From NCBI GenBank assembly GCA_963835935.1, contig CAWIHK010000001.1, positions 620,001-684,000 on the forward strand: a stretch of 64,000 nt of DNA, read 5' to 3'. A model generated the notes under the pieces. The model saw only the letters and a list, made by a program, of their open reading frames with translations. It did no database searches and was not told where the DNA came from. This stretch comes from CAWIHK01 sp963835935 (GTDB taxonomy: Bacteria; Bacteroidota; Ignavibacteria; UBA10030; CAVZMI01). Made by a program: the position numbers and the translations under genes. Below are positions 43,662 through 52,152 of the stretch, in pieces (the first letter of the stretch is position 1; each line of letters opens with the position of its first letter).

Positions 43662-45500
43662 ATGCACCTTCAACTTCTCGACTGGATAATTATTTTTGCT
43701 TCACTGACTATCTGTTTTGCTCCGGCTTTATTTTTCGGAAGACGGTCTGGAAAAAATACTTCGGAATATTTTGCTTCAGGCCGATCGGTTCCGTGGTGGC
43801 TCGCAGGCCTCTCGATGGTTGCTACGACATTCAGCAGTGATACTCCGAATCTTGTAACCGATATCGTTCGCCGCAACGGTGTGGCGGGCAACTGGGTTTG
43901 GTGGGCGTTTGTACTCACGGGAGTCGCAACTGTATTTTTCTATGCAAGACTCTGGCGTCGATCGGGAGTGATGACTGATCTGGAATTTTATGAACTTCGT
44001 TATTCCGGAAAGGCCGCGAGCTTTGTTCGCGGATTCCGTTCTATATATTTAGGCTTCTTTTTTAATTGCATGATCATGGCTACTGTTAATCTTGCCGCGT
44101 GCAAAATTGCCGGAATTTTATTCGGACTCGATCGGTGGCAAACTCTCCTTGCCGTCGGAACTCTCAATGTGGTGTTCGCGACATTCTCAGGTTTGTGGGG
44201 TGTGTTGGTGATCGATATGATTCAATTTTTTATCAAGATGACGGCCGTGATTGCCGCGGCATACTTCGCGTTGAGCCTGCCGCAAATTGGAGGACTCAGC
44301 GGACTTGTCGAAAAATTATCGTCGATCAAAGGTCCGCATGGAATCAACTATCTCAACATGCTTCCCGATTTCAGCAGTAACTGGGATATCGCGGTTGCGA
44401 TATTCATAATGCCGATCGCGGTTCAATGGTGGTCGGTTTGGTATCCAGGAGCAGAGCCGGGAGGCGGAAGCTACATTGCGCAACGGATGCTTGCTTCTAA
44501 GTCTGAGAAAGATTCACTCGGCGCGGTTTTATTTTTCAACATCGCTCATTATGTGTTGCGGCCATGGCCGTGGATATTGGTTGGACTCTGTTCAATCATT
44601 ATCTATCCACAACTCTCCGATATTCAAGCCGCATTTCCGAATCTTGACCTAAAACTTTTAGGGCATGACATTGCATACCCGGCAATGTTAAAATTTTTAC
44701 CTGCTGGATTTATCGGTTTAATGGTTGGCGGTTTGATTGCGGCAAACTCTTCCACAATTCTCACACATTTAAATTGGGGCGCGTCATATCTTGTCCACGA
44801 TTTATACCGGCGGTTTCTCAAAAAAGATGAATCGGAGAAGCATTATGTTTTTATCGGACGCCTAGTGACGATAGTTCTTTTCCTCTCTGCGTCCGGCATG
44901 GTGTTTCTTCTAGATTCGGCAAAGGATGCATTCGATATTATATTGCAAGTCGGCGCTGGAACCGGATTGTTATATCTTGTTCGCTGGTTCTGGTGGCGCG
45001 TCAACGCGTGGAGCGAAGTCGTCGCAATGGGGAGTTCATTTTTAATTTCAATTATATTTTTGATTCTCAACAAAAACGGGATTCAGTTCAGCACGCATGT
45101 CGCCTTAATGCTGACGATCGCCTTCACTACAATTTGTTGGGTGTTGACGGCTTTCTTCGGACCGGAGACAAATCGAGAGACACTTATCGCATTTTATAAA
45201 AAAGTGCATCCGTTTGGTCCGGGTTGGAAAAAGATACGCAATGAATCCGGAATTTCTTCTGAAGAAGAGGATATAAAACACGATAATATACCGCTCGCAC
45301 TGCTTGGTTGGGTTACCGGCTGTAGTGCGATATGGTCGGCATTGTTTACCGTGGGAAATTTTTTGTACGGAAGGATGGAGTTGGCGTTTACACTGCTTAG
45401 TGTGTTTGTTGTGAGTAGTGTGATATTGATTTTTGTTGTTAAGAGACTTTGGGTGGGCGGCGAGAGACAGATGGATACTAATGGCTCAAGTGTGATGTAA
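43662..45500 (+). CDS. sodium:solute symporter family protein
   Basis: The 612-residue protein has about 13 membrane helices. The SSS family start LTICFAPALFFGRRSGKNTS, then EYFASGRSVPWWLAGLSMVA and TTFSSDTPNLVTD, matches the Na+ site region of helix 1-2. Further blocks are YPGAEPGGGSYIAQRMLASK and GFIGLMVGGLIAANSSTILT. It imports a sugar, carboxylate or amino acid with Na+. AGGAAC precedes the ATG. Monocistronic, right after the RAYT modules. Confidence 0.9.
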   Translation: MHLQLLDWIIIFASLTICFAPALFFGRRSGKNTSEYFASGRSVPWWLAGLSMVATTFSSDTPNLVTDIVRRNGVAGNWVWWAFVLTGVATVFFYARLWRRSGVMTDLEFYELRYSGKAASFVRGFRSIYLGFFFNCMIMATVNLAACKIAGILFGLDRWQTLLAVGTLNVVFATFSGLWGVLVIDMIQFFIKMTAVIAAAYFALSLPQIGGLSGLVEKLSSIKGPHGINYLNMLPDFSSNWDIAVAIFIMPIAVQWWSVWYPGAEPGGGSYIAQRMLASKSEKDSLGAVLFFNIAHYVLRPWPWILVGLCSIIIYPQLSDIQAAFPNLDLKLLGHDIAYPAMLKFLPAGFIGLMVGGLIAANSSTILTHLNWGASYLVHDLYRRFLKKDESEKHYVFIGRLVTIVLFLSASGMVFLLDSAKDAFDIILQVGAGTGLLYLVRWFWWRVNAWSEVVAMGSSFLISIIFLILNKNGIQFSTHVALMLTIAFTTICWVLTAFFGPETNRETLIAFYKKVHPFGPGWKKIRNESGISSEEEDIKHDNIPLALLGWVTGCSAIWSALFTVGNFLYGRMELAFTLLSVFVVSSVILIFVVKRLWVGGERQMDTNGSSVM

Positions 45501-45668
45501 ATAAATACCATTCTTTTCATATAATTTTCCATCTTGTTGCAATTATTGTCAGATTCGCGTACTATCATTCAAGAGATTTAACATTTTGACATTTACAACT
45601 TGATCGTACTTTCTTTATCTCATGAAGGATATCAGTGAGGAGATCAATTTGTCGGAAGGAGGTTCGTT

Positions 45669-46229
45669 GTGAAAAAAATATCTGCATTATCTAATCTTGT
45701 CCCGGCTGCAACTATCGAAAAGAAAATATTTTTGTTGCACGGACACAAAATTCTTCTCGGTCCTCACCTGGCTGAATTATACAATATCGAGACAAGAGTT
45801 CTTATGCAGTCGGTTCGAAGAAATATTGAAAGATTTCCGAAGGATTTTATGTTTGAGTTGACACGTGCGGAAATTTCAGGGATATCACAATTTGTGACAT
45901 CCTTGAAGTACTCAAAGATGGTTTATGCTTTTACGGAGCAGGGTGTAGCGATGCTCTCAAGCGTCCTCAATAGTCCCCGTGCCATTCAAATGAATATTGC
46001 TATAATGCGGGCATTTGTTCAGCTACGACAGATACTCTCGGATCACACCGAGTTGCTTGCAAGGTTGAATGAATTGGAACATAAGATCGAGAGTCATGAT
46101 AGTAATATCCGAACTCTATTCCAGGCTATCCGCCAACTCATGGAACCGCCGCCTGCACCGCCAAAACGTGGGATCGGATTCCACGTCGAAGAACCTAAAG
46201 CGAAATATTTTATAAAAAAAAGAAAATGA
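45669..46229 (+). CDS. ORF6N domain protein
   Basis: The 186-residue protein has an N-terminal ORF6N domain: KIFLLHGHKILLGPHLAELY, then NIETRVLMQSVRRNIERFPK and DFMFELTRAE, with VYAFTEQGVAMLSSVLNSPRA, a DNA-binding segment common in phages and mobile islands. A coiled-coil-like helix (about 105-145) follows. The GTG start has a strong AAGGAGG site. A regulatory or phage-derived role is likely; there is no other phage gene nearby. Confidence 0.85.
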   Translation: MKKISALSNLVPAATIEKKIFLLHGHKILLGPHLAELYNIETRVLMQSVRRNIERFPKDFMFELTRAEISGISQFVTSLKYSKMVYAFTEQGVAMLSSVLNSPRAIQMNIAIMRAFVQLRQILSDHTELLARLNELEHKIESHDSNIRTLFQAIRQLMEPPPAPPKRGIGFHVEEPKAKYFIKKRK

Positions 46230-46400
46230 TATCTACCTCCCAATGAATTGCCGTAAAATAAATCAAATATATTATTATATTATCGTTAGCATGGTTTAAA
46301 AATAGCATTCAGTTTTTCGACATTTATTAATCTTGAAATATCGTCTTCATATGGAAAAAGCTCTAGAATTTGTCAAACAACCGGAGCAGAGCCAAGCCGG

Positions 46401-46547
46401 CTTGAGATGCAATGCGAACGTCTTGACCGCCAAATCGATGAAGCGGTGTACGAGTTGTACGGGTTGACGGAGGAAGAGATAAAGATTGTGGAGTCCACCT
46501 GCGTCCCGAAAAACAGGACTCCGGTGGATAAAGGAGAATTCTCATAG
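46401..46547 (+). pseudogene. C-terminal remnant of an Eco57I-like restriction-modification enzyme
   Basis: The frame reads QCERLDRQIDEAVYELYGLT and EEEIKIVES, then an unrelated tail to TAG. The segment IDxxVYELYGLTEEEIxIVE is the usual end of large type II restriction-modification and adenine-methylase proteins. Nothing of the catalytic part is left upstream, where the sequence is ordinary AT-rich spacer. Confidence 0.65.
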
Positions 46548-46609
46548 GAGCAGAATTAAAAAATGTGCCGATGTCAACGACGTCGGCCACAAATGAATGA
46601 AGAAAGATT

Positions 46610-47176
46610 TTGCAATTGATAAATCCGTATCATCGAAAATCGATCCGTTTAAGAGGATATGACTATTCATCGCCGGGTGAATATTTTGTGACCATATGTA
46701 CCCATCAAAGGGAATGTTTGTTCGGTGAGATTAGAAAAGAAAAAATTGTATTAAATCCCCTCGGCTTGATCGCACAGGAGGAATGGTTGAAAACCCGAAT
46801 CATTCGCCCCGAATTGGAATTGGACGAATTTATAATAATGCCAAATCATTTTCATGGTATTGTTATTATTAAAGACATACCGAAAACGCATAAGGAAAAC
46901 ATGATAGGGACACACGGCCATGGGACGCACTGCCGTGCGTCCCTACAGAGACAACCGCGTTCATTAGGCTCCATTATTGCGGGATTTAAATCTGCTGCAA
47001 CAAAACGGATAAATGAAAAACGGAATATGCCGTGCATGCCGGTTTGGCAATCACGGTTTTATGAACATATCATCCGGACAGATAAAGATTTGAATAATAT
47101 TCGTGCGTACATTATTAACAATCCTATACAATGGCATGAGGACGAAGATAATCCTATTAAAGATCACGGGGAGTGA
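46610..47176 (+). CDS. REP-associated tyrosine transposase (RAYT), 2
   Basis: The 188-residue protein opens NPYHRKSIRLRGYDYSSPGE, the N-terminal style of a second RAYT group. The motif MPNHFHGIV contains His80 and His82, and RAYIINNPIQW contains Tyr167, the probable catalytic residue. PRSLGSIIAGFKSAATKRIN is also typical. Between residues about 100-115 an unusual THGHGTHCRAS segment is encoded by a palindromic repeat, probably an insertion. The TTG start follows a stop directly upstream in frame; no ATG suits. Confidence 0.88.
   Translation: MQLINPYHRKSIRLRGYDYSSPGEYFVTICTHQRECLFGEIRKEKIVLNPLGLIAQEEWLKTRIIRPELELDEFIIMPNHFHGIVIIKDIPKTHKENMIGTHGHGTHCRASLQRQPRSLGSIIAGFKSAATKRINEKRNMPCMPVWQSRFYEHIIRTDKDLNNIRAYIINNPIQWHEDEDNPIKDHGE
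46922..46946 (-). repeat. GTAG-type REP hairpin inside the RAYT 2 coding region
   Basis: GGGACGCAC-TGCC-GTGCGTCCC forms a perfect 9-bp stem. Read on the minus strand it begins GTAGGGACGCAC, so the GTAG tetranucleotide that typically precedes REP hairpins is present. A partial direct copy, GGGACACACGGC, lies just upstream at 46908-46919. Confidence 0.85.
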
Positions 47177-47241
47177 ATCGACATTAATGACATCTATCAT
47201 CAACATCAATAAATTAATTTCACATACGAAAGGAACATTCT

Positions 47242-47820
47242 ATGTCTAAAATTATTTTTACTTTTCTTTTTATCGCGCTCGCCGCGTTGCTCGTCACATT
47301 CGCTTCGGCGCAGGAGAAAAAAACGGTTGAGCCTCCGAAACCTGCCTCAAGTCCCTCTCAGGAATTGCTGTGGATGTGGAACGACGTCGGACGAAAATTA
47401 GCCACGATGGCAGAAGATTTTCCTGAAGAAAAATACGGCTTCAAAGCGCAGAAGGATCAGCGGACATTTTTAGAAAATCTTCTTCATGTCGCCGGGGATG
47501 AATATTATACGATGAACGCCATCAAAGGAACGCAGATGGGATCGTTTATGAGCGAAGATTCATTGAAGAAAAAATATCCTACCAAGGCCGACGTCGTAAA
47601 ATTAATGAAGCAAGTTGTAGCCGACGGTGCGGAATTGATCAAAGCACAAGGGGACAGCGGATTAACAGTTGAGTTTAAATTTCCGTGGGCCAATATCATG
47701 ATTCATCGATACGCCGGATGGATGGGCTTAATCGAGCATGCAGGAGAACATTACGGACAGTTGGTGGTGTATTACCGAATCAACGGAATGATACCGCCCG
47801 AATCGCGTCCAAAAAAATAG
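47242..47820 (+). CDS. exported DinB-like protein
   Basis: The 192-residue protein has a signal peptide (ALAALLVTFASAQ). The mature helical bundle resembles DinB/YfiT: WMWNDVGRKLATMAEDFP, LLHVAGDEYY with a metal-binding His, and LIEHAGEHYGQLVVYYRING with two more His in the last helix. DinB-type enzymes use low-molecular-weight thiols or act as metal-dependent transferases. The periplasmic location is unusual but common in this lineage. Followed by a terminator. Confidence 0.82.
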   Translation: MSKIIFTFLFIALAALLVTFASAQEKKTVEPPKPASSPSQELLWMWNDVGRKLATMAEDFPEEKYGFKAQKDQRTFLENLLHVAGDEYYTMNAIKGTQMGSFMSEDSLKKKYPTKADVVKLMKQVVADGAELIKAQGDSGLTVEFKFPWANIMIHRYAGWMGLIEHAGEHYGQLVVYYRINGMIPPESRPKK

Positions 47821-47840
47821 CTCTATCGACCCCACCCTGT

Positions 47841-47869
47841 CCTCCCCTTGTGAAGGGGAGGAGTTTTTT
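47841..47869 (+). terminator. Rho-independent terminator after the DinB-like gene
   Basis: CCTCCCCTT pairs with AAGGGGAGG across a three-base loop, followed by AG and six T. It is about 20 bases past the stop and just ahead of the SUI1 gene. Confidence 0.88.
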
Positions 47870-47905
47870 GCAGTTTGGCGAAAGCCAAAAGAGGGATAAA
47901 ACGAA

Positions 47906-48280
47906 ATGAAACCTAAAAAAATATTTCATTCTCTTGAAGACTTAGATCAAATTTCAGGACATCGAGAAATTCCGGCCCCTGCTTCAATACACCAACACGA
48001 TGGGAAAGCCCACCTGCGTTTGACTTCGTCGAACTTCGGCGGGCAGGGGAAAAGTGTCCATGTTAAGTTAGATACTCATGGAAGAAAAGGAAAGAGAGTT
48101 ACACTAGTAATCGGGTTGCAGCATAATCCGGATACCATGGAAGAGATTGCAAGAATTCTGAAACAACATTGCGGCTCAGGAGGAACTGTAAAAGAAGGAG
48201 TGATCGAGATTCAAGGAGATCAACGAGCGCGAGTTACGGATAAGCTGAAGGAATTGAACTATGTAGTAAAAGTATCCTAA
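47906..48280 (+). CDS. yciH: SUI1/YciH-family translation factor-like protein
   Basis: The 124-residue protein has a basic N-terminal segment and a SUI1 domain (eIF1-like) at about 50-122: KRVTLVIGLQHNPDTMEEIA, then ARILKQHCGSGGTVKEGVIE and IQGDQRARVTDKLKELNY, including the GSGGTVK loop. Bacterial YciH influences start-codon fidelity. A small conserved gene follows after 22 bases and probably shares its mRNA. Confidence 0.9.
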   Translation: MKPKKIFHSLEDLDQISGHREIPAPASIHQHDGKAHLRLTSSNFGGQGKSVHVKLDTHGRKGKRVTLVIGLQHNPDTMEEIARILKQHCGSGGTVKEGVIEIQGDQRARVTDKLKELNYVVKVS

Positions 48281-48302
48281 AATAGAATTGGAGAGAATTA
48301 TT

Positions 48303-48488
48303 ATGGAAGAACCAAAGCAAGAGGCTAAACCAGTCATCGGTGAATACAAAGGCAAACCAATTATTCGCATCCCGACAGTGGATGACCCGAATCCGGAAAC
48401 TACCTGGCACTGGATGTCGTTTGGAAAAATGAAAGCGAAAGCGATTGTGAAGTTCTACGATCAGATAAAGAAGTTTGCAGAGGAATGA
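48303..48488 (+). CDS. small conserved hypothetical protein
   Basis: The 61-residue protein is hydrophilic: IGEYKGKPIIRIPTVDDPNP, then ETTWHWMSFGKMKAKAIVKF. A GGAGAG site precedes the ATG, which was preferred to an in-frame start five codons earlier. I recall similar small proteins beside unrelated genes but cannot name a family or role. Its terminator lies within the convergent transporter gene. Confidence 0.65.
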   Translation: MEEPKQEAKPVIGEYKGKPIIRIPTVDDPNPETTWHWMSFGKMKAKAIVKFYDQIKKFAEE

Positions 48489-48550
48489 GTGATATGTTTT
48501 TTATTTACAACTCGAATTACTGATTGTAAATAATTATTTTAATTCTTTTT

Positions 48551-49831
48551 TCATCTCACTTCGGAATCATCTTTGATGATTCCTTTTTTAATATAAATTG
48601 GCCGAACGATTTCCTGAATCTTCGGAACATCGCGCATGAAGAGTCCGGCGCCGATTAAACATATTACACCGCCCAATGCCATTGTCCACGATATCCCTAT
48701 CGATGTTGTCAAAGTTCCGGCGAGGAAGCTTCCAAATGGCGCCATCCCAAGAAATGCCATAGCGTAGAAACTCATCACGCGTCCACGCTTATCATCATCC
48801 GCAAGCGTTTGAATGATAGTGTTGCTCGATGCCATCTGCATCATCATTCCCAATCCACCGCTGTATATTATAATGACGGCGAGCAGGAAGACTTTCGTTA
48901 CGGAGAGAATTAGAAGGCTTACTCCGAAAAGACTTGCCGCGTAACCGATTCGTTTGATTAAACCGCGGACATTTTTTCTTCCGGCAAGATAAACGGCTCC
49001 TGTGAGCGAACCGCAACCCATCGCGGCCATCAGGAAACCGAATTCATGCGGGCCGCCGTGCAGGATTTCTTTTACATAAACCGGCATGATAACCGCCTGC
49101 ACACCCATGAGGCTCATCAAACCCAACAACAATAAAATTGAACGGATCGGCCGGAAACCGACGACATAGAGAAATCCTTCCTTCAATTTCTCAAATACAT
49201 GTTGTTCCTCATAAGGCCTGTGTACTTCTTTAATCCTCATTGCGAGCAACGCGAGAATGACGGCGATATAACTGATGCCGTTGAACAAAAAACACAATCC
49301 TTCACCAACAGTGGCGACAATGATGCCGGCAATCGAAGGCCCGATTAATCGCGCTGCGTTTACAAGCGACGAGTTGAGCGCGATCGCATTTGCGAGATCA
49401 TCTCGATTATCCACCATCTCAATAATAAAAGATTGGCGAACCGGCATGTCGAACGAGTTGACGATGCCGAGAATAATTCCCAGTGGAATAATTATCCATA
49501 CTTGAATAAGATGCGTGAGCGTCAGGAATGCCAGGATAAATGCCTGCAGCATTGCAACACTCTGGTTGAATACCATGAGCCGATGCCGGTTCCATCTGTC
49601 TGCGATCACACCGCCCATTGGAGCGAGAAAGAATGTCGGAATCTGTCCGCAGAATGCGACCAACCCCAGCATGAATGCTGAACCGGTGATGCGGTAGACG
49701 AGCCATATCATCGCAATTTGCTGCATCCATGTGCCGATGAGTGAAATTCCCTGGCCGAAATAAAATAGTCGATAGTTTCTATGACTTAGTGCGCGAAAGA
49801 GCAATTTTCGTCGCGATTGATTATCGCTCAT
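48551..49831 (-). CDS. MFS transporter, enterobactin-exporter-like (MFS_3)
   Basis: This 426-residue protein has 12 predicted helices. The N-terminus SHRNYRLFYFGQGISLIGTW and the loop GGVIADRWNRHRLMVFNQS are typical of MFS_3 exporters, and FDMPVRQSFIIEMV of the second half of the first domain. It likely exports small hydrophobic compounds. Transcribed alone, convergent with the yciH run, whose terminator sits in its 3' end. Confidence 0.85.
   Translation of the reverse strand: MSDNQSRRKLLFRALSHRNYRLFYFGQGISLIGTWMQQIAMIWLVYRITGSAFMLGLVAFCGQIPTFFLAPMGGVIADRWNRHRLMVFNQSVAMLQAFILAFLTLTHLIQVWIIIPLGIILGIVNSFDMPVRQSFIIEMVDNRDDLANAIALNSSLVNAARLIGPSIAGIIVATVGEGLCFLFNGISYIAVILALLAMRIKEVHRPYEEQHVFEKLKEGFLYVVGFRPIRSILLLLGLMSLMGVQAVIMPVYVKEILHGGPHEFGFLMAAMGCGSLTGAVYLAGRKNVRGLIKRIGYAASLFGVSLLILSVTKVFLLAVIIIYSGGLGMMMQMASSNTIIQTLADDDKRGRVMSFYAMAFLGMAPFGSFLAGTLTTSIGISWTMALGGVICLIGAGLFMRDVPKIQEIVRPIYIKKGIIKDDSEVR
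48563..48589 (+). terminator. Plus-strand terminator embedded in the 3' end of the MFS gene
   Basis: GGAATCATC and GATGATTCC form a perfect 9-bp stem with a three-base TTT loop, followed by six T on the plus strand. It ends transcription of the yciH run, and the same bases encode GIIKDDSE near the C-terminus of the convergent transporter. Confidence 0.82.
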
Positions 49832-49883
49832 TAAATTCTATTTTCCCTTGGTTTCTTGTTTCATTCATTTTGATTCATTTATT

Positions 49884-50120
49884 AACTGATGTTACGCAGA
49901 ATGTTAAAAACATGTATTAAAAATATCTTTATTGCCACGAGCTTTAGCTCGTGGATTAGAAAATCAAAAGGAATATCGGGTTTTAACCCTATTTTCAACA
50001 TTTTTCATCGGACTAAAACCCGCTTCGTTTTATTTATTCAGTTCCACGACCTACTCGCCTCGCTCCGCTCGTCGGAGCGGGAAGGTCATGGCAATTTGTC
50101 TTCTTTGCGTAACATCAGTT
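49884..50120. mobile_element. Non-autonomous palindromic element with inverted ends, copy 1
   Basis: The ends AACTGATGTTACGCA and TGCGTAACATCAGTT are perfect 15-bp inverted repeats. Inside are CCACGAGCT-TTA-GCTCGTGG-like stems, ATCGGGTTTTAACCCTATTT and a GCTCCGCTC-GTC-GGAGCGG stem. No gene lies within. A second copy sits at 60.5-60.8 kb with the same order. It fits a MITE- or BIME-like repeat. Confidence 0.8.
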
Positions 50121-50237
50121 ATTAATATAAAGAGCGGTTAAGTATTTGGCAAGAAGATTGATTCTAATCAAGAAATTTTATATTCATAGAAAGTAATAAA
50201 AGTTGCATGCAGATGTTAAACAATCGAAAAGAGTAAA

Positions 50238-50918
50238 ATGAAAACATCGGATAATTCAACGCCTCATTTTTCATCGATTTATGACGAGCAAGTCAAAAAC
50301 ACAATTCCGTATTATGATTGCTTTCATCTGGAGACAATCAATTTCATTAAATCGACGCGAATGAATCCAAAGGTTTGGCTCGATACCGGCTGCGGAACGG
50401 GCTCTCTGGTAAAGCAAGCCTCTGTCATTTTTAAAGAGACGGATTTTATTTTAGCCGATCCCTCATCCGGGATGCTGGAGGTGGCTAAGGGCAGATTGAA
50501 AAATATTCATCGGGTGAAAATTCTTGATTCTGTACCAACCCAAAAAATTAGTTTGCAGTCGAAAGTGAATATTGTCACTGCTATACAATCACATCATTAT
50601 TCATCACAACCTGTCCGGGAAGAAGCAACACAAGTTTGCTGGAATCTCTTGGAAGTGGATGGAATTTACATCACATTCAAAAATATTCGACAGGTTTCAA
50701 CCGAAGGAATAAAATTAGGGAAAGATTATTGGAGTGATTTCCAGATCTCGAAAGGGAAGGATGCCGAGTCAGTCAGAAAACACATCGAGCGTTTTGATGT
50801 AGAATATTTTCCGATAACGGTCGATGAGCATTTGGCTCTGCTAAGAAAGATCGGCTTTCGAGTGGTGGAGTTGTTTTGGTATTCTTACATGCAAGCGGGA
50901 TTTTATGGAATTAAATGA
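50238..50918 (+). CDS. SAM-dependent methyltransferase
   Basis: The 226-residue class I methyltransferase has motif I VWLDTGCGTGSLVKQ near residue 45-58, motif post-I FILADPSSGMLEVAK and motif IV-like VNIVTAIQSHHYSS. C-terminal FRVVELFWYSYMQAGFYGIK completes the sheet. The substrate is not evident. AATCGAAAAGAG precedes the ATG. Transcribed alone, with a likely terminator after it. Confidence 0.83.
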   Translation: MKTSDNSTPHFSSIYDEQVKNTIPYYDCFHLETINFIKSTRMNPKVWLDTGCGTGSLVKQASVIFKETDFILADPSSGMLEVAKGRLKNIHRVKILDSVPTQKISLQSKVNIVTAIQSHHYSSQPVREEATQVCWNLLEVDGIYITFKNIRQVSTEGIKLGKDYWSDFQISKGKDAESVRKHIERFDVEYFPITVDEHLALLRKIGFRVVELFWYSYMQAGFYGIK

Positions 50919-50967
50919 ATTTCGAATTCCGTAACGATATTTCATTTTTTCTTTGTTGACAGAAAGG

Positions 50968-51004
50968 AAGCTCTTCATGATTCAATGGAATTCGGGGCTT
51001 TTTT
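50968..51004 (+). terminator. Possible terminator of the methyltransferase gene
   Basis: AAGCTC pairs with GGGCTT (one G-T pair) over a 21-base loop, with six T following. It is weaker than the others in the window. Confidence 0.45.
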
Positions 51005-51086
51005 AGTATATTATTACATGGTTGGTATGATTATAATACTTGCCACCTGGTTGGTGTGAAATATTATTCATAATATTTTTTATTCT

Positions 51087-52148
51087 GTGACGGAAAAAAT
51101 CGAAATGAAAATTGGTCCGATAAATATTATAGATGGAATTTTGTTAGCTCCGATGGAAGATGTTACAGATCGTCCGTTTCGAATAATCTGCAAACGATTG
51201 GGCGCCGACATCGTCTATACTGAATTTGTAAATGCCGACGGACTTGTTCGCAGCAAATCGAAAAAAACGAGAGAAAAACTCACCATCGAGGAAGAAGAAC
51301 GGCCGATTGCAATCCAGATTTACGGCTCGGAAATTGAGCCGATGATGGGAGCGGCAGCAATCGCCGAGAGCGCAAATCCCGATTTCCTCGATATCAATGC
51401 CGGTTGCTGGATAAAAGACATCGTAAAGCGCGGCGCCGGTGCCGGGTTGTTGCGCGATCTTCCTAAACTGCAGCTTATGGCGAAGTCGATTGTGGAGAAT
51501 GTTAAATTGCCAGTGACTGTAAAAACCAGGCTCGGCTGGGACGCGGATTCAATTCAAATCGTCGAAGCAGCAAAGATGCTTGAAGATGTCGGCATTCAAG
51601 CGCTGACGATTCACTGCCGGACGCGTTCGCAGGGACACAAAGGCGAAGCCGACTGGAGTTGGATCACAGAGGTGAAGAAACATGTCTCGATTCCTGTGAT
51701 TGCAAATGGTGATATAGATACGCCGCAAAAAGTCGAATATGTTCTTCGGACCATCGGTGCGGATGCCGTGATGATTGGCCGTGGTGCGATCGATCATCCG
51801 TGGATATTCCGGGATGCAAAACATTATTTGAAAACAGGCGAACTATTACCCGAACCGACCGTCAAAGAAAGAATTGCGCTTGCAATCGAGCATCTAAAAA
51901 TAAGTGTAAAGTATAAGGGTGATCGATACGGAACAATCGAACTTCGGAAACACTACAGCGGTTATCTCCGAGGTTTGTACGGTGCTTCTAAATTGAGAAT
52001 TCATTTGATGCAATTCACCGAACCGGCTCCGATTGAAGATGCGTTGATGCAGTTTGCGGAGCAGTACAATCCACCGTTGCGCCAGGGAAATGAATTGCTC
52101 GAACATAGAACAGATGGAAAACTTGAATTCCCATCATGTCAAATATGA
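51087..52148 (+). CDS. dusB: tRNA-dihydrouridine synthase
   Basis: The 353-residue FMN enzyme reduces uridine in the D-loop of tRNA. It has ILLAPMEDVTDRPFRIICKR, YTEFVNADGLVR, PIAIQIYGSEIEPM, and DINAGCWIKDIVKRGAGAGL with the catalytic Cys, then TVKTRLGWD and IGADAVMIGRGAIDHPWIF. The NMGCP of most relatives is NAGCW here, so Pro is replaced by Trp, which occurs in some lineages. GTG start, or ATG 18 bases later. The C-terminal helical tail ends with PSCQI. Confidence 0.92.
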   Translation: MTEKIEMKIGPINIIDGILLAPMEDVTDRPFRIICKRLGADIVYTEFVNADGLVRSKSKKTREKLTIEEEERPIAIQIYGSEIEPMMGAAAIAESANPDFLDINAGCWIKDIVKRGAGAGLLRDLPKLQLMAKSIVENVKLPVTVKTRLGWDADSIQIVEAAKMLEDVGIQALTIHCRTRSQGHKGEADWSWITEVKKHVSIPVIANGDIDTPQKVEYVLRTIGADAVMIGRGAIDHPWIFRDAKHYLKTGELLPEPTVKERIALAIEHLKISVKYKGDRYGTIELRKHYSGYLRGLYGASKLRIHLMQFTEPAPIEDALMQFAEQYNPPLRQGNELLEHRTDGKLEFPSCQI

Positions 52149-52152
52149 AAAT

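Noticed and set aside
47841..47869. Hairpin before yciH as a regulatory riboswitch or operator
   Set aside because: It has a perfect GC-rich stem with an immediate T-run right after the DinB-like gene; a simple terminator explains it.
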